Below, piece after piece: positions 1-10,739 of a DNA stretch of 64,000 bases. A model generated the notes under the pieces. The model made no database searches. It had not been told where the DNA came from and saw only the letters and a list, made by a program, of their open reading frames with translations. Each line of letters opens with the position of its first letter. Positions within the stretch are counted from its first letter, which is position 1. The translations under genes and the position numbers were made by a program. This DNA is from Zeugodacus cucurbitae (lineage: Eukaryota; Arthropoda; Insecta; Diptera; Tephritidae): positions 8,229,501 to 8,293,500 of the forward strand of contig NC_071667.1 in the NCBI RefSeq assembly GCF_028554725.1, written 5' to 3'.

Positions 1-2000
1 TCTGGTTGATTAAACACCAGTATTCTTATTGGAATCGTCGCAATTTCCCCAGCGATCCGGATACGAATATTCCTTGCGGTTGTCTAACATCCGTCGTTAA
101 GCATGAGAAATCTATGGGTGTAGCAATATATGATGCCTATTTAAAGGCCAAAACACCTTTCGTCGGGATCTATTTGCTTTTCCGGCCGGCGGTAATGATA
201 CGTGATGCCGAATTGGCACGGCAAATATTAATACAAGATTTTACCAGCTTTCACGATCGCGGCGTGTATGTCGATGAGAAACGTGATCGATTGTCATGCA
301 ATTTATTTTCGCTGCGCGGTCAAAGTTGGCGTTCGCTACGTCAGAAGCTGACACCATCATTCAGTTCGGGCAAACTGAAAGCCATGTTTCACACCTCCGA
401 TGACATTGGTAACAAAATGGTTGAACACCTTAATAAAATACTGCCCGATAAGGGTAGCGCGGAAGTAGACATCAAGGATATTCTTGTGACGTGAGCATAA
501 GCAACAAAATAAAATAATAATTTATTATAAAAAACATTATTAATTTTATTTTACAGTTATGCTATCGACATAATCGGCTCGGTTATCTTCGGTTTAGATA
601 TAAACAGTTTTGAAGATCCCAAAAATAAATTCAGATGTCTCGTACACAAAGCACGTCGCAATAATTTAATCAATGCAAATATCGGAATGTTAATCTTCTT
701 GTGTCCATCGTAAGTATCTAATATATTTCCAATTGTTAAATTTGAATTTGAACCACTGCAGTTGTTGGCTATGCAAAACTGTATGTGTGTATGTACATAT
801 ATATTGGACTATAGATAACAGAACGATTTCATACGCAAACGATGTATACGTGTGTTGACTGATTGACAATATATGTAAATTAATATTGTACTGGAAGATA
901 TGAACAACATTTATAGAAACTTGAATACATAGATTCTTCTAAGAAAAATCTTCTACTATTTGCAGCATAATAAAATTTATGGTTCTGTTGGGTTTTAAAA
1001 ATAATACCGCTGTTGGCTTGCGTGAAATCTTAAAAGACACGATCGAATATCGTGAAAAACACAATATTGTACGCAAGGATATGCTGCAGTTGATGATGCA
1101 ACTAAGAAACACAGGCAAAATCAACGAGGATGATGACAATTGGAGCGCAAAAGCCAATACAAGTAAGAGCAAAACCTTGTGAAACGAGAATTTATAATAT
1201 TTATGAAATTCTACTGCGATTCACTACTTTAAAACCGTTAAGCTTCTTAAATAATATTTATTCTTTTTGTCGCAGCCACTGGCGCAGAGAAGGAATTCAC
1301 TTTGGACGACATAGCGGCACAGGGTTTTATCTTCTATATAGCTGGTCAAGAGACCACTAGCTCAGCAGCCGCTTTCACCATCTTCGAATTGGCGCAATAT
1401 CCAGATTTGTTGGCGCGTGCCCAGAGCGAAGTTAACGAGGTGTTGGCGCGACACAATGGCCAGATGAGTTACGACGCTTTGCAAGAAATGCCATTTTTAG
1501 ATTTGTGCTTACAAGGTACACATTTTTTATTGTTTCTATATTTATTATGAATATCTATATTAAATATATTTTTTTCTACAGAAACAAATCGCAAATATCC
1601 ATTCCCATTTCTGAGTCGTGAATGCACACAAGACTACATCATACCCGGCACTGAGCACGTGATCGAAAAGGGTACACCCATAGTCATTCCACTGCTTGGC
1701 ATTCACCGTGATCCACAATACTTTACGAATCCTATGGTATATGATCCCGAACGCTTTTCATCTTCAAATCCCAATTATAATAACAACGCTTATATGCCTT
1801 TCGGTGCTGGACCACGTCAATGCATTGCTCTACGTATGGGTAAAATTAATTCGAAATTGGGTCTTGTAAAAATTTTACAGAATTTCAATGTGGAAGTGAT
1901 GGGTAAAAGTGAAATCATCATAGATAATCATGCGGTGGGTATTCAGCCGAAGGGTGGCGTAAAAGTACGTCTGTCAAAGAAAGCTAAGTCGAACAATTAA
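1..2000 (+). CDS. Cytochrome P450, CYP6-type (5' partial)
   Basis: Microsomal haem monooxygenase of the insect CYP3 clan (CYP6-like), a family that oxidises xenobiotics and endogenous lipids at the ER membrane. Exons: <3-490, 557-709, 966-1162, 1276-1515 and 1582-2000, all with GT/AG borders and in frame. The frame is open to the window edge, so the N-terminal membrane anchor lies outside; the first visible residues resemble the post-anchor 'YSYW..R' segment. Visible motifs: the I-helix oxygen-binding AGQETTSS (about 1340-1365), a K-helix ExxR as ETNR formed across the exon 4/5 junction, the PERF motif, and the haem loop FGAGPRQCIA with the ligand Cys. The last position of the loop is Ala where Gly is usual. 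The C-terminus is basic. There are no internal stops or frameshifts, so it appears functional. It converges on the CCAP gene with 288 bp between stop codons. The subfamily cannot be named by eye. Confidence 0.9.
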
Positions 2001-2131
2001 GTGTGCCTGTCACAATATAAACGATGGTTCTACTGCATAAGTATTAAGTTTTCTCTTTATCTTACAAATTACATGTAATCTAATAGCATACATATGTTTA
2101 GGCGTTATAACGCTGCTTGCATTTGTTACTC

Positions 2132-2137
2132 TTTATT
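2132..2137 (-). terminator. Candidate polyadenylation signal of CCAP
   Basis: AATAAA on the minus strand about 150 bases past the CCAP stop codon. It lies in the short gap between the convergent P450 and CCAP genes, so the two 3' UTRs probably come close together or overlap. Confidence 0.45.
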
Positions 2138-2288
2138 TATTTATTTTAATATTTCACTTGTAAATAATTTTGTCAAATTAATTTGTATTTTCAAAACTAC
2201 GTCTAATCGATTGAAAGAATCAACATTTTTATGGTCACACAAATACACAAATATTCTTTAATTCCCTGCCTGACTTCTTGTTATTCAC

Positions 2289-3121
2289 CTAAACCCCTTC
2301 AACTGCTTCGGGATTGGCTTCGCGTTGACGCAGTTTCTGCATATTCTTCTGTCGGAATATCTCTTTGCTCGCCTCCTTGATGGCCTCAAATATCTTGGCT
2401 TGTGACATAATTTGTTTTTGTACATTCTCCACAGCTGGTTCGGCATTTATGTCAATGAGATCGCTCAGCCCTTCCGACATGTCGTCGTCATTGTTATACG
2501 CTTTGACATCATCTAACTCAGTGCGTTTCCATAAAGGGTATGGAAGAGATGAACGTTTTTTACCACAACCTTTGAGTTTGGTTAATATATTAAGACAAAA
2601 AGTAAGAAAAAAAAAACGTATTATATTTTTGTAAATAAATATATATTTTTTATATTCAATATATTTTGTGTTGACTTTTGAATTTACCAGTAAAAGCGTT
2701 GCAAAATGGACGTTTGTCATACTTCCACTGGATGACGCCTCGCAATTGATGCTGAAATAGAGACAAAGATTGTAAAGTAAATAATATTTATAATTTTTTA
2801 CATTTATAAATCGTTAAACAATATATAATCTAATATTAAAAAATAGTAATTCTAAAAAAGTAAAAAAAAAAATATTATATAATTTGTGTAAATATTAGTT
2901 TTATAGATAGACAATTTATTTAAAAAATGAAATTAAACTAGAAATATTACACTACTTATAAATATTGCAAATAATACATATCTAAGTTGCAATCAATCAC
3001 TTATTAATTTTTATTTATTTATTGGACTTACATTCAATTCATTGTCATTATCCACTTCTCTTTGCAGTGTAGAATGTAGACACAATAGCCAAATCATTGT
3101 CCACACTTTCCATGCTAACAT
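2289..3121 (-). CDS. CCAP: Crustacean cardioactive peptide (CCAP) precursor
   Basis: Secreted prepropeptide of CCAP, the cyclic amidated nonapeptide that in insects drives ecdysis motor programmes and modulates heart and gut. Coding exons (transcript order): 3121-3032, 2751-2688 and 2569-2289, giving 144 residues. Exon 1 encodes an ATG and a hydrophobic signal peptide (MLAWKVWTMIWLLCLHS..). Exon 2 ends with a dibasic KR site followed by PFCNAFTG. Exon 3 supplies the final Cys, the amidation Gly and a KKR cleavage site. The mature peptide (residues 45-53) is therefore PFCNAFTGC with both Cys present, and the second intron splits the Gly codon just before the last Cys (phase 1). The rest is an acidic and helical spacer without further obvious peptides. 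Length is close to the fly precursor (about 150 residues). The exact match of the nonapeptide makes the call firm; the 5' UTR was not resolved. Confidence 0.96.
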
Positions 3122-4400
3122 TTTTGGTAATTTCCTTATGAAGAATTCTTCTTGCAGTACGATTGTTATCTAATCTTGAGTTTCTTCTTCAGTTTTTACA
3201 CTTTGCCAATATTTTAAAATAATTTTCGAATAATACTCTTTATGTCCTTATATCAAAAAATTTAGCTGGACTAACTGAACTGCTCGGTGCAGCGTTTGGC
3301 GTACAATTGACCATGAAAGTGGATCGCTTAGCTTATAATTATTCCCGAGCCACCAAAGAGCCTTTGGAAATTGCAACTGTTGTAGCAATGTTGCCTGCAG
3401 ATTCTTTCACATGTTTGTATTTTTGTGAAATCTTAAGTATATACATATGTATGTATTTATAAAAGTGTGCACACTTGGAGACGACAGTACAGGACCGACT
3501 GCTGTGCTGTGAAAGCGGTTTTTGTGGTCAGCTAAGCAGGACCCCGATGCATAATTGCTTTCTGATACCAATTTACTTTGTTGTTGTTATTTTATTATTA
3601 TTTGATTTTTGTTTTAAATTTTCGGTTCGAGCGCTGGACATTATCGTTACATTGCGAATGGGCAATTTAAACTGCGGTTAACACTTGTGAACTAACTACC
3701 ACACAATGTGTGTTTAAAGTAATTTTTTAAGTGATTTACTAAAATGTTTTTGTACCAGCATTAAATAAATATGAATAGAATCAAAACCACTCAATAATAA
3801 TAAAAAATGGTATTAATTTTGAACTGCAACAGATGTTTCAGTATTGAAGTTATGTCGAATGGTATGAAAAGGGAAATTGGTATCTTGAAAGCAGCAGCTG
3901 TTGGAGCAAACGGATTATAATTTTTGAATAGTCAGAGCAAGGGTTATGATAATCACACACACCGTTGGCAGTTCAGCATATTTGGGTTGTCATCACTGCA
4001 GAACTCCGCCAAAACAATTTTCTTAGCGAATTCCACACAAAACCAAAGCCAGATTCTTCGCTACTTTTTCTTTTGCAACGAAGAGAAAATCAGAGCTAAA
4101 ACTTGTATATTTATGCGCTTCATTTCGAAAGATATTCACCGACATCAAATTTTACTTTATAGTCCTCTGAGTTCTAAAGGCAGTTTCCTCATATTACATC
4201 ATATATTGTTAATTTTAGCTAAAATAATTATGTGCCATTACTAGATCACTTTAAAAAAACAACCTAAATAAAACAGTCGCATTTAATTTCAAATCGATAT
4301 TTAAACCTTTTGGATTTTTTCGTTAATGGGTTAACCTACTGTTTGTAGTGATTTCATTATAACTCCCTATCCCTTAAAGTAAAAAAACTGATCTGCGCTA
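3122..4400. other. Intergenic DNA upstream of CCAP, with an orphan open segment
   Basis: No gene is assigned here. The region must hold the CCAP promoter (minus strand). On + a stop-free segment at 3266-3440, preceded by an AG, reads as about 57 residues of ordinary composition (..LTELLGAAFGVQLTMKVD..) but has no recognisable family, no start codon of its own, and no partner exon that I could find. Further short open frames (3475-3681, 3924-4244) look random. Confidence 0.3.
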
Positions 4401-4599
4401 CTGTCATATTGCCCGAAACTTGCTTCATACGCCGGCCGGCCGAAAGCGCCTTCGTGTTTTCGAAATTGCTGCTGAGTATCGTAATCTTACGAGAACGCGA
4501 CGTAACATAACCTATTTATATCACTTTTTCGTACACATTTCTAACGTCGAGAGTGTCGAAAGCGTATTTCGGAACACGACATATACTGTCACGATTCGC

Positions 4600-4837
4600 A
4601 AGGCAATGTGAAAAATATTTTCGAAGTGAGCGGTTGGTTTGATCGTGATCGTATAAAAGTTATAAGACTGCATACCCTTTTTTATAAATTGTGAATTAAA
4701 TAAAAAATATTGACAATTTAAAGACAGTGTCAACAGTGTTTTGGAGAAAGTATAGCAAATTAAAAAAAAAAATAGTGTGCATAAGGCGCAATTAAATTAT
4801 CAAAAATTTCAAAAACGAGCAGAAGTTGTGCACAAAA
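4600..4837 (+). promoter_or_regulatory. Possible 5' UTR exon and promoter of the PUL-domain gene
   Basis: The coding start at 8416 sits six bases after a TTTTTAG acceptor (ending 8410), so a non-coding first exon must lie upstream. The best donor I see is AAAA|GTGAGTAAG at 4838, following a C+G-richer patch around 4420-4600 that includes a GGCCGGCC run. This would create a 3.6 kb first intron containing two miniature transposons. Other upstream donors are possible. Confidence 0.22.
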
Positions 4838-6149
4838 GTGAGTAAGCTATTATAAATAAAAAAGGAAGTGTGATTCAAGTATATAAACCGCTAAAGTACA
4901 CGAAAATATTAAATTTATTTTATAAACATGCATTTATTTGAATGAAATTTTTATATATAGTTTGTGCTTTCCAAAGTGAAAATTTTCTAAGAATAGCCGT
5001 TTAGAAACAGCAATGGCTGCCGCGCCGCAACACGACGTTGCGTTTCCCGCTGCATTTGTTTTCCCATATTGTCCACTCAGCGCAGAGAAATTAGTGCAAA
5101 CAGAAGAAACAAGAAGACAGACGGTGACAATTTTCCCCACTTTCCCGTCTATAAATACAGTTACTATTTTAAGAAATATGCGCTTATTTACCTTTTTCCA
5201 ACTCAGCATACTGTCTAAATTTATTAAATTGGCTCCATAGGTGTGGAAGCGTAGTGAAATACACGCAAATATTTATATTCCTTTTGTCGAGCAAGTAGCA
5301 AAACAGTTCATTTTCATATGAAATACGCTATATTGAAATTCCACTGGTGTGAATGATGTATGTATTTGGCTGGTGACGAGCGATTGTTTCCCATTGCTTA
5401 GCATCTCGTTCACTTTTTAGCCTATGAGGCATGCTAGAGTTGAGAAAACCAACGTTATTTGTTTATAAGAACATGATTACCGACATTCCACGAATTCGTT
5501 TGCATCATAATTACAAAAATACATTTTACACATGGCGCCACCCAGTAGAAAAACAAATATAATTTCAGAAAACTTTGTTTTTAAGCGAAGCGGTTTTTTG
5601 AAGAATCTGAACTAATAACAAGTCTATATGTCTTGTTTATTTTCGATATGTTTCTCAATGTTTTACCTATCTATTGTTAAGCCAAATCAGCTGTTGGCAA
5701 CAATAAGTGCGTTATGTGCAAAGTAGGCGTGGTTTAATCTGATTATTTTTGAAAATCATGCTGAGAAAGCAATATGAAGGAGATTGGTCAAATGATTTTC
5801 GTGATATTAAGGTGAAACAAATAATGGGCGATGCTATGCCCACATAAACCAAAATAAACAAAATCCTTTCCGCTAGACTTTCTTTGTTTATATCATGCGT
5901 TCGATAACTCTAATATTAGGTCATTTAAAAGAGTACTGTTATTTGAGTGGACCTCTAGAGTGTTGAAATTTCCACTGAAAATATCCCTTAATCAATTTTA
6001 GTATGGGTTTATGAAAACAACATCTACCCCACTTCAGTTTTATATGAGGTTCTTATGAAATTTCGTCGATCCTTAGATTTCATAGAAATCAATATTTATT
6101 AGTAGTTTCAGTTATTTGTCACTAACTTCATTTTAGAAGTACTTTGAGT

Positions 6150-6537
6150 CAAAGTGTATTCAACAAAGTGAACTAAGTATATGACATTTAATTTTTTTTT
6201 ACCCGAATTTGGCATGTTTGTTGCCATTGATTTAACCCTTACATTTATTCAAAAATTCAAAAGTAAACAAATTTCAACCAAAAAAAATATATATTTTTTA
6301 AATGAATAAAAGAAAATGCCGAATAATTTCTGCTTATGCAAAACAACTCATGGAAGCAATTTACTAATTTTTTGTGCTACAAATGACAAATTGCAAACAA
6401 TTTTATCAATATGCATATATTATATTGTTCAAGATAAAAAAGACGGGTTAATGTAAAAAAATACATGAATTGTTTACTATTTTATTGTCAAAAACCGGTA
6501 TTTCAAATACTTAGTTCACTTTGTTGAATACACTTTG
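6150..6537. mobile_element. Miniature hAT-type (8-bp TSD) transposon
   Basis: A 388-bp element bounded by perfect 31-bp terminal inverted repeats: CAAAGTGTATTCAACAAAGT.. at 6150-6180 and its exact reverse complement at 6507-6537. It is flanked on both sides by the direct repeat CTTTGAGT (6142-6149 and 6538-6545), an 8-bp target-site duplication. An 8-bp duplication points to the hAT or P superfamilies; the terminal sequence fits hAT slightly better. The interior has no open frame. Perfect ends and an intact duplication suggest a recent insertion. Confidence 0.85.
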
Positions 6538-6653
6538 CTTTGAGTCACATCCAATTCAAAATCGTACTGTGTAATTATAGCTGAGTAGCTGTGTGGAGCG
6601 CCCAGGCGTATAAGTGTTTTTCACAATCTCATACAAATCGCTTTACCGCAATA

Positions 6654-7186
6654 CAGTGGGACTTCCATAACTCGAACCTTCTATAAGTCGAAGATCTTCA
6701 TAATTCGAACAGTTGAATTGGCAATAGCGTTTAGAAGCCAAATCTCATACAAATTTCTTTCCCTAACTCGAATTTCTATAACTCGAAGTTCTCCTTAACT
6801 CGAACTCCTTCGAAGTGGCAATAGAAGTCAAATTTCGTACAAATTTCCTATCATAAATCGAACTTTTTGGTCAGGAAATAATACAAAATTTAAAACTTTA
6901 CTATCAGGGAACAAAAAATATGATTTTATTCGTATAGATTTCCTAAATCGTGTAACAAAGGCATGAGATATAGGCGTCAAGAGCCAAACAATAGCAAACT
7001 GCAACAAACAAAATTATAAAATACATGTTTTAATGTACATACAACAACTTGTTGCGAAGTAAATAACTAAAACTGTGGGTAAATTTATATTTTACAGCTT
7101 TTTGAAAAATGTATGTTTTAATGAAAATTCTATAACTCGAAGTTTCTTTGTGGATTACGGTGATTCGTGTTAGAGAAGTTCCACTG
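6654..7186. mobile_element. Pogo/Tigger-like miniature transposon
   Basis: A 533-bp element with imperfect terminal inverted repeats: CAGTGGGACTTCCATAACTC on the left, and CAGTGGAACTTCTCTAACAC when the right end is read inward. It is flanked by TA on both sides (6652-6653 and 7187-7188). TA duplications and CAGTGG ends fit the pogo/Tigger branch of Tc1-mariner. The interior repeats ATAACTCGAA-like units many times near both ends (around 6666, 6684, 6705, 6764, 6778, 6794, 6846 and 7131). No transposase coding is present, so it is non-autonomous. Confidence 0.78.
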
Positions 7187-8415
7187 TATATGCATATATT
7201 TTGTAGTCTCATTCCGGTATAAAATATGATTTATGGGAGGACATACTGACATCCATCAGTTGCATAGGTTTTTTAGAATATTGCAATAAAATATTTTTGA
7301 TTATAAATTACCAAAAAGTATTAGGTTTTCCATCTTGACATTTATACAATTTCCAAAGAAACTAAACAAAATTCAATCTTCCTATGCTTTGAAATAATTG
7401 CTGCATTTCTCGTAAAATATTTTCTTTAAGTGTAAAACTAGCTTTGAAAAGTTTGAAGCTGTTCGACCTTGAAGTGTATTTCGAACAAATAATTCACTGT
7501 GTAGCAGTCACGCACTCATCTTACTTCATTGCAGTGCAGATCAGTATGTATGAAAGAGATCAGTATGTATATAAACTAGCACACACGCGTCTAACTAATG
7601 GTGTTAAAAATATACTTCCGACTGAGTAACTTGAGTTGACCCACTTTCTAAGTGAATAAATATTTATGCTATTTACAAAAAATGTGCATTAATTTTCACC
7701 TATTCATCTAAGCACTCGACATTGTCTGTCAATGGTCACGAAAGAAACCATTGACGGCTACATATGTGCTTGGAAAATTATGTTACTTTAAAGAGCACTA
7801 AATGACGACACTTTGCATTAGAACTAAAGTATTATTGTAAACAAAAAAAATAAAAAAAAAACATATTTATATTTGTTGTTATATATAAAAAGAATACTCA
7901 GTATGTCTAGAGAATTATAGTAAAACTACGAAAGTCGATTTAAATTCTTGAAACAATTTGAGTTTTACCAACGAGCTCATTCGAGGCTCGAATTTATATT
8001 TTATCTTAAAACACATTTTAGCATATAATATTATTATCGATATACATAAATGTATATGTATAAGATTCCATAAAAAATACTTTATATATATTCAAAGGAA
8101 TTTTCTCGATTTATGTTCACATAAATTATAAACAATAAAATGCAAATATGTACAAATGTAGCAGTGTAATTTAGCGGTTATTTACATTGTAGCTTCCACT
8201 TCCACATACACAATTTAATTTATATGAGTTAATAATTGCTTACACAAGCACATTATTAAGTATTTATCTTCATTATTATTATCTTAATAAAATGCATCTA
8301 TTATATATTGCTGTATCATTTTTATTTATAAAAATTGTCTTTTCATTATTATGTGCTTCCTTATAAACCAACTGAAATTCCGGCATTTTAAATTTAATGA
8401 TATTTTTAGGTGAAT

Positions 8416-10076
8416 ATGTCAGACAACAACAGTGACACCTCCGCCCAACAACAACAGCGCGCAAATGGCACAGAACGCTCCCCATCGACTGAGGAGAAGG
8501 AAATCCCACGCGAACCAGCTCTAGTACATAAAGACATCAATGTAAGTGTTTAGGCGAAATTTAATGGATAATATAAGAACAAATATACACATATACATAT
8601 GTATGTACATATATATGTCTATGGATATACAATGTATTGTATACAGTCATGAAAAATATTTATGGAATTTTACTTTAACAAAATTATTTAAATCTAAATT
8701 AATTTGAAATAATTATCTCCTTCAAGTCAGAAATACTTCCAAGAGTTTTAACATTTGCCGCATAGATATTCGATAGGTTAGCCATTCTCTCTGATTCAAC
8801 CATAATATGACAGTAAAATAATTCAGGTTTTCTTTGTTGAACCCAGGCTCAAAGTCCAGAGTCAAAATACTTTACAACTATCCTAAGGATTGAATTCTTG
8901 AACAGTCAGCATTTATTAAATCTCTTATTACATATGTACATATATTTCAATGTCAAACATTATAAAGAATTTTTCAAGCACCAGTATTGGAGATCAATAG
9001 TTATGAGCAAGCCGATATACATAAATGAAACTCCACTCCTTCTCACATAGAATTGTACCGATGTCACTAAACACGTTCCTTTACTAATCCCTACAGATAA
9101 AGACTGAATTGGAATGCCTCGTCAGGTTGCTCGATGGCAAAATCTACAAAGATGAAGAGACTGCTATGGAGGAATTGCATCAGTATCTGATCGAAGATGA
9201 GGGCTCTTGGGTATTAGGCGATAATTTCCTCGTTTTCGTGCAACGGGTTTTGCGTGAAGATAACTTTTCACCCGACACACGTGTGCATTTAATACGTACA
9301 TTGGCTTACGCTGCACTGAAGGATGATGTCATCATTATATTGCATCAAGATCGACGCGATCATTCGCTCATGAATTATGCACAAGACATTGAGAAGCATA
9401 CACCCGAAGAGCAACAAGCGTGGGCGATGTTTGTAAGTCAATTCATATGCTTGTTTGGTTCAGCGTTAAATGGAAAACTGAAATCATGGCTTCTAACTAT
9501 TTCAGATGTGTAATCTCTTTGAGAATATTGGACCCTCCGAATGGTTGCTTTATATCTCCGAGTGGGATTATTTAGGTCAAACAATATCAAATATACGCGT
9601 CACAACCAAAGTGGCGGTGCATTGTATACTCTCTAATTGTCCACAATTGAAGAACAGTGGTTCGATGATGCTCTACAACATTGCTATAAAGGAGGTGAAG
9701 ACAGTGGTAAGTAAGCATGTTATTGTTTGTTTTCCGTTATACAAAAATAGTAATTCCATTTGGACATTTGAATCTATCTCTTGCAGGTCTTTGATGATAT
9801 CGCTGTGGAACTGGCTATGGCCATTCTGCAATTCTTTCAAAGCAATCCAGTGGAGGAACAAGCTTTCCGCACGCTTAAAGCACTGGCGCGTTTCCTCGAG
9901 GTGAGCATTTTTTAATTTTTTATTGTTGTTTTTTATGTTAAATATGTCATTTTAAGGTATCCGCTGATGTTGCTGCCATCATACAGATGATCGGTCCACA
10001 TCCTAAACAATTTGCCGGCATGAGCGAACGTGTCGATGAGCTGGTGAATAAAATTAGCCGCAAGGTGCCCGCTTAA
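8416..10076 (+). CDS. PUL-domain protein (PLAA C-terminus-like)
   Basis: Five coding exons, 8416-8541, 9097-9432, 9506-9706, 9787-9900 and 9957-10076, all in frame, encode 298 residues. Residues 1-42 are a polar, Gln-containing leader. The remainder is helical and resembles the PUL domain (an Armadillo-like fold that binds Cdc48/p97 C-termini in PLAA/Ufd3/Lub1), for example HTPEEQQAWAMF, EWLLYISEWD and EEQAFRTLKALARFL. PLAA itself carries WD40 repeats and a PFU domain before PUL; neither is present here and there is no room for them. This is therefore a stand-alone PUL protein, and a role with p97 in ubiquitin-dependent processing is inference. The start was chosen because ATG 8416 follows a splice acceptor directly and its frame runs through the whole gene. 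A LINE sits 249 bp past the stop. Confidence 0.8.
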
Positions 10077-10216
10077 AGTATATGAGCACTTGCCACTGCA
10101 GTTCAATGATGTTTAAAACACATTTATTTCTTATTTTTTTTTTAATAATTTATTATGCGTTCAAAAAACTTTATTGCCATAAGCACTTTTTCTAAAGTAA
10201 TACAAGCGATTTTTAT

Positions 10217-10222
10217 AATAAA
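10217..10222 (+). terminator. Candidate polyadenylation signal of the PUL-domain gene
   Basis: AATAAA about 140 bases after the stop codon and about 100 bases before the LINE insertion. The insertion therefore probably lies outside the mature transcript. Confidence 0.45.
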
Positions 10223-10324
10223 ACCATTATTAAGAAAACATAAAATGTATTAATTTTTTTTTTCAAGGAACTAAAGTTGTGGTTTTTAAGCAAACCATAT
10301 TTCAAATATATTAATTAATATTTT

Positions 10325-10538
10325 CATCAACCAGCTGGGCAGAGGCACCTTCCCAATTAAGGGTCCGGACATTCCAGGTGCATGCCCTTATTTCGTAGTC
10401 CTTTAAACGTTTGCAGTGGTCGTCATCAAAATTGAGGTCTCTCATCCGAGGCTGTTTTTCTTTTTCATTGGGGGGTGTTTTTATGTGGTGGGTCCCAAAC
10501 CCTGCGCACAACCGCATAGGCGGGTTTCGCCTTCTCAC
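10325..10538 (-). pseudogene. LINE endonuclease N-terminal fragment (inverted)
   Basis: On the minus strand the reading ends with IRACTWNVRTLNWEGASAQ, the first strand of an APE-type endonuclease as found in many insect LINEs, and stops abruptly at the left insertion border. The opposite orientation to the adjoining RT, inside one pair of target-site duplications, marks it as the inverted 5' part of the same insertion. Confidence 0.75.
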
Positions 10539-10739
10539 TTTAGCTCGCCTCTAAACGGATGTCTGTTGGCTACCCAGAGGATACTTGGTCTAAGACCGGA
10601 AGTCGTGAGCTGCTTGAGCCACATGTAAAAGAATCGTTCCTGGCCACTCCCAAGTGAATGACAGTCAGAAACTTTCCTCACTTACGTGAACTTCTAAATA
10701 TGACTCCATCCTCCAACTTCTACATATGACTCCATCCTC

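Larger units (their letters stand above)
4838..8409. other. Gene-free interval (probable first intron of the PUL-domain gene)
   Basis: About 3.6 kb of A+T-rich sequence without supported coding exons. Apart from the two miniature elements at 6150-6537 and 6654-7186, I see only low-complexity TATA/ACATAT DNA. Short open frames (for example 7444-7629) have no coding character. Confidence 0.4.

Noticed and set aside
1..2000. P450 as a pseudogene because no single frame covers it
   Set aside because: The five segments join through GT/AG introns with agreeing phases and intact motifs.
3475..4611. Open frames 3475-3681, 3924-4244 and 4420-4611
   Set aside because: Chance frames in A+T-rich DNA; no family resemblance, no splice partners.
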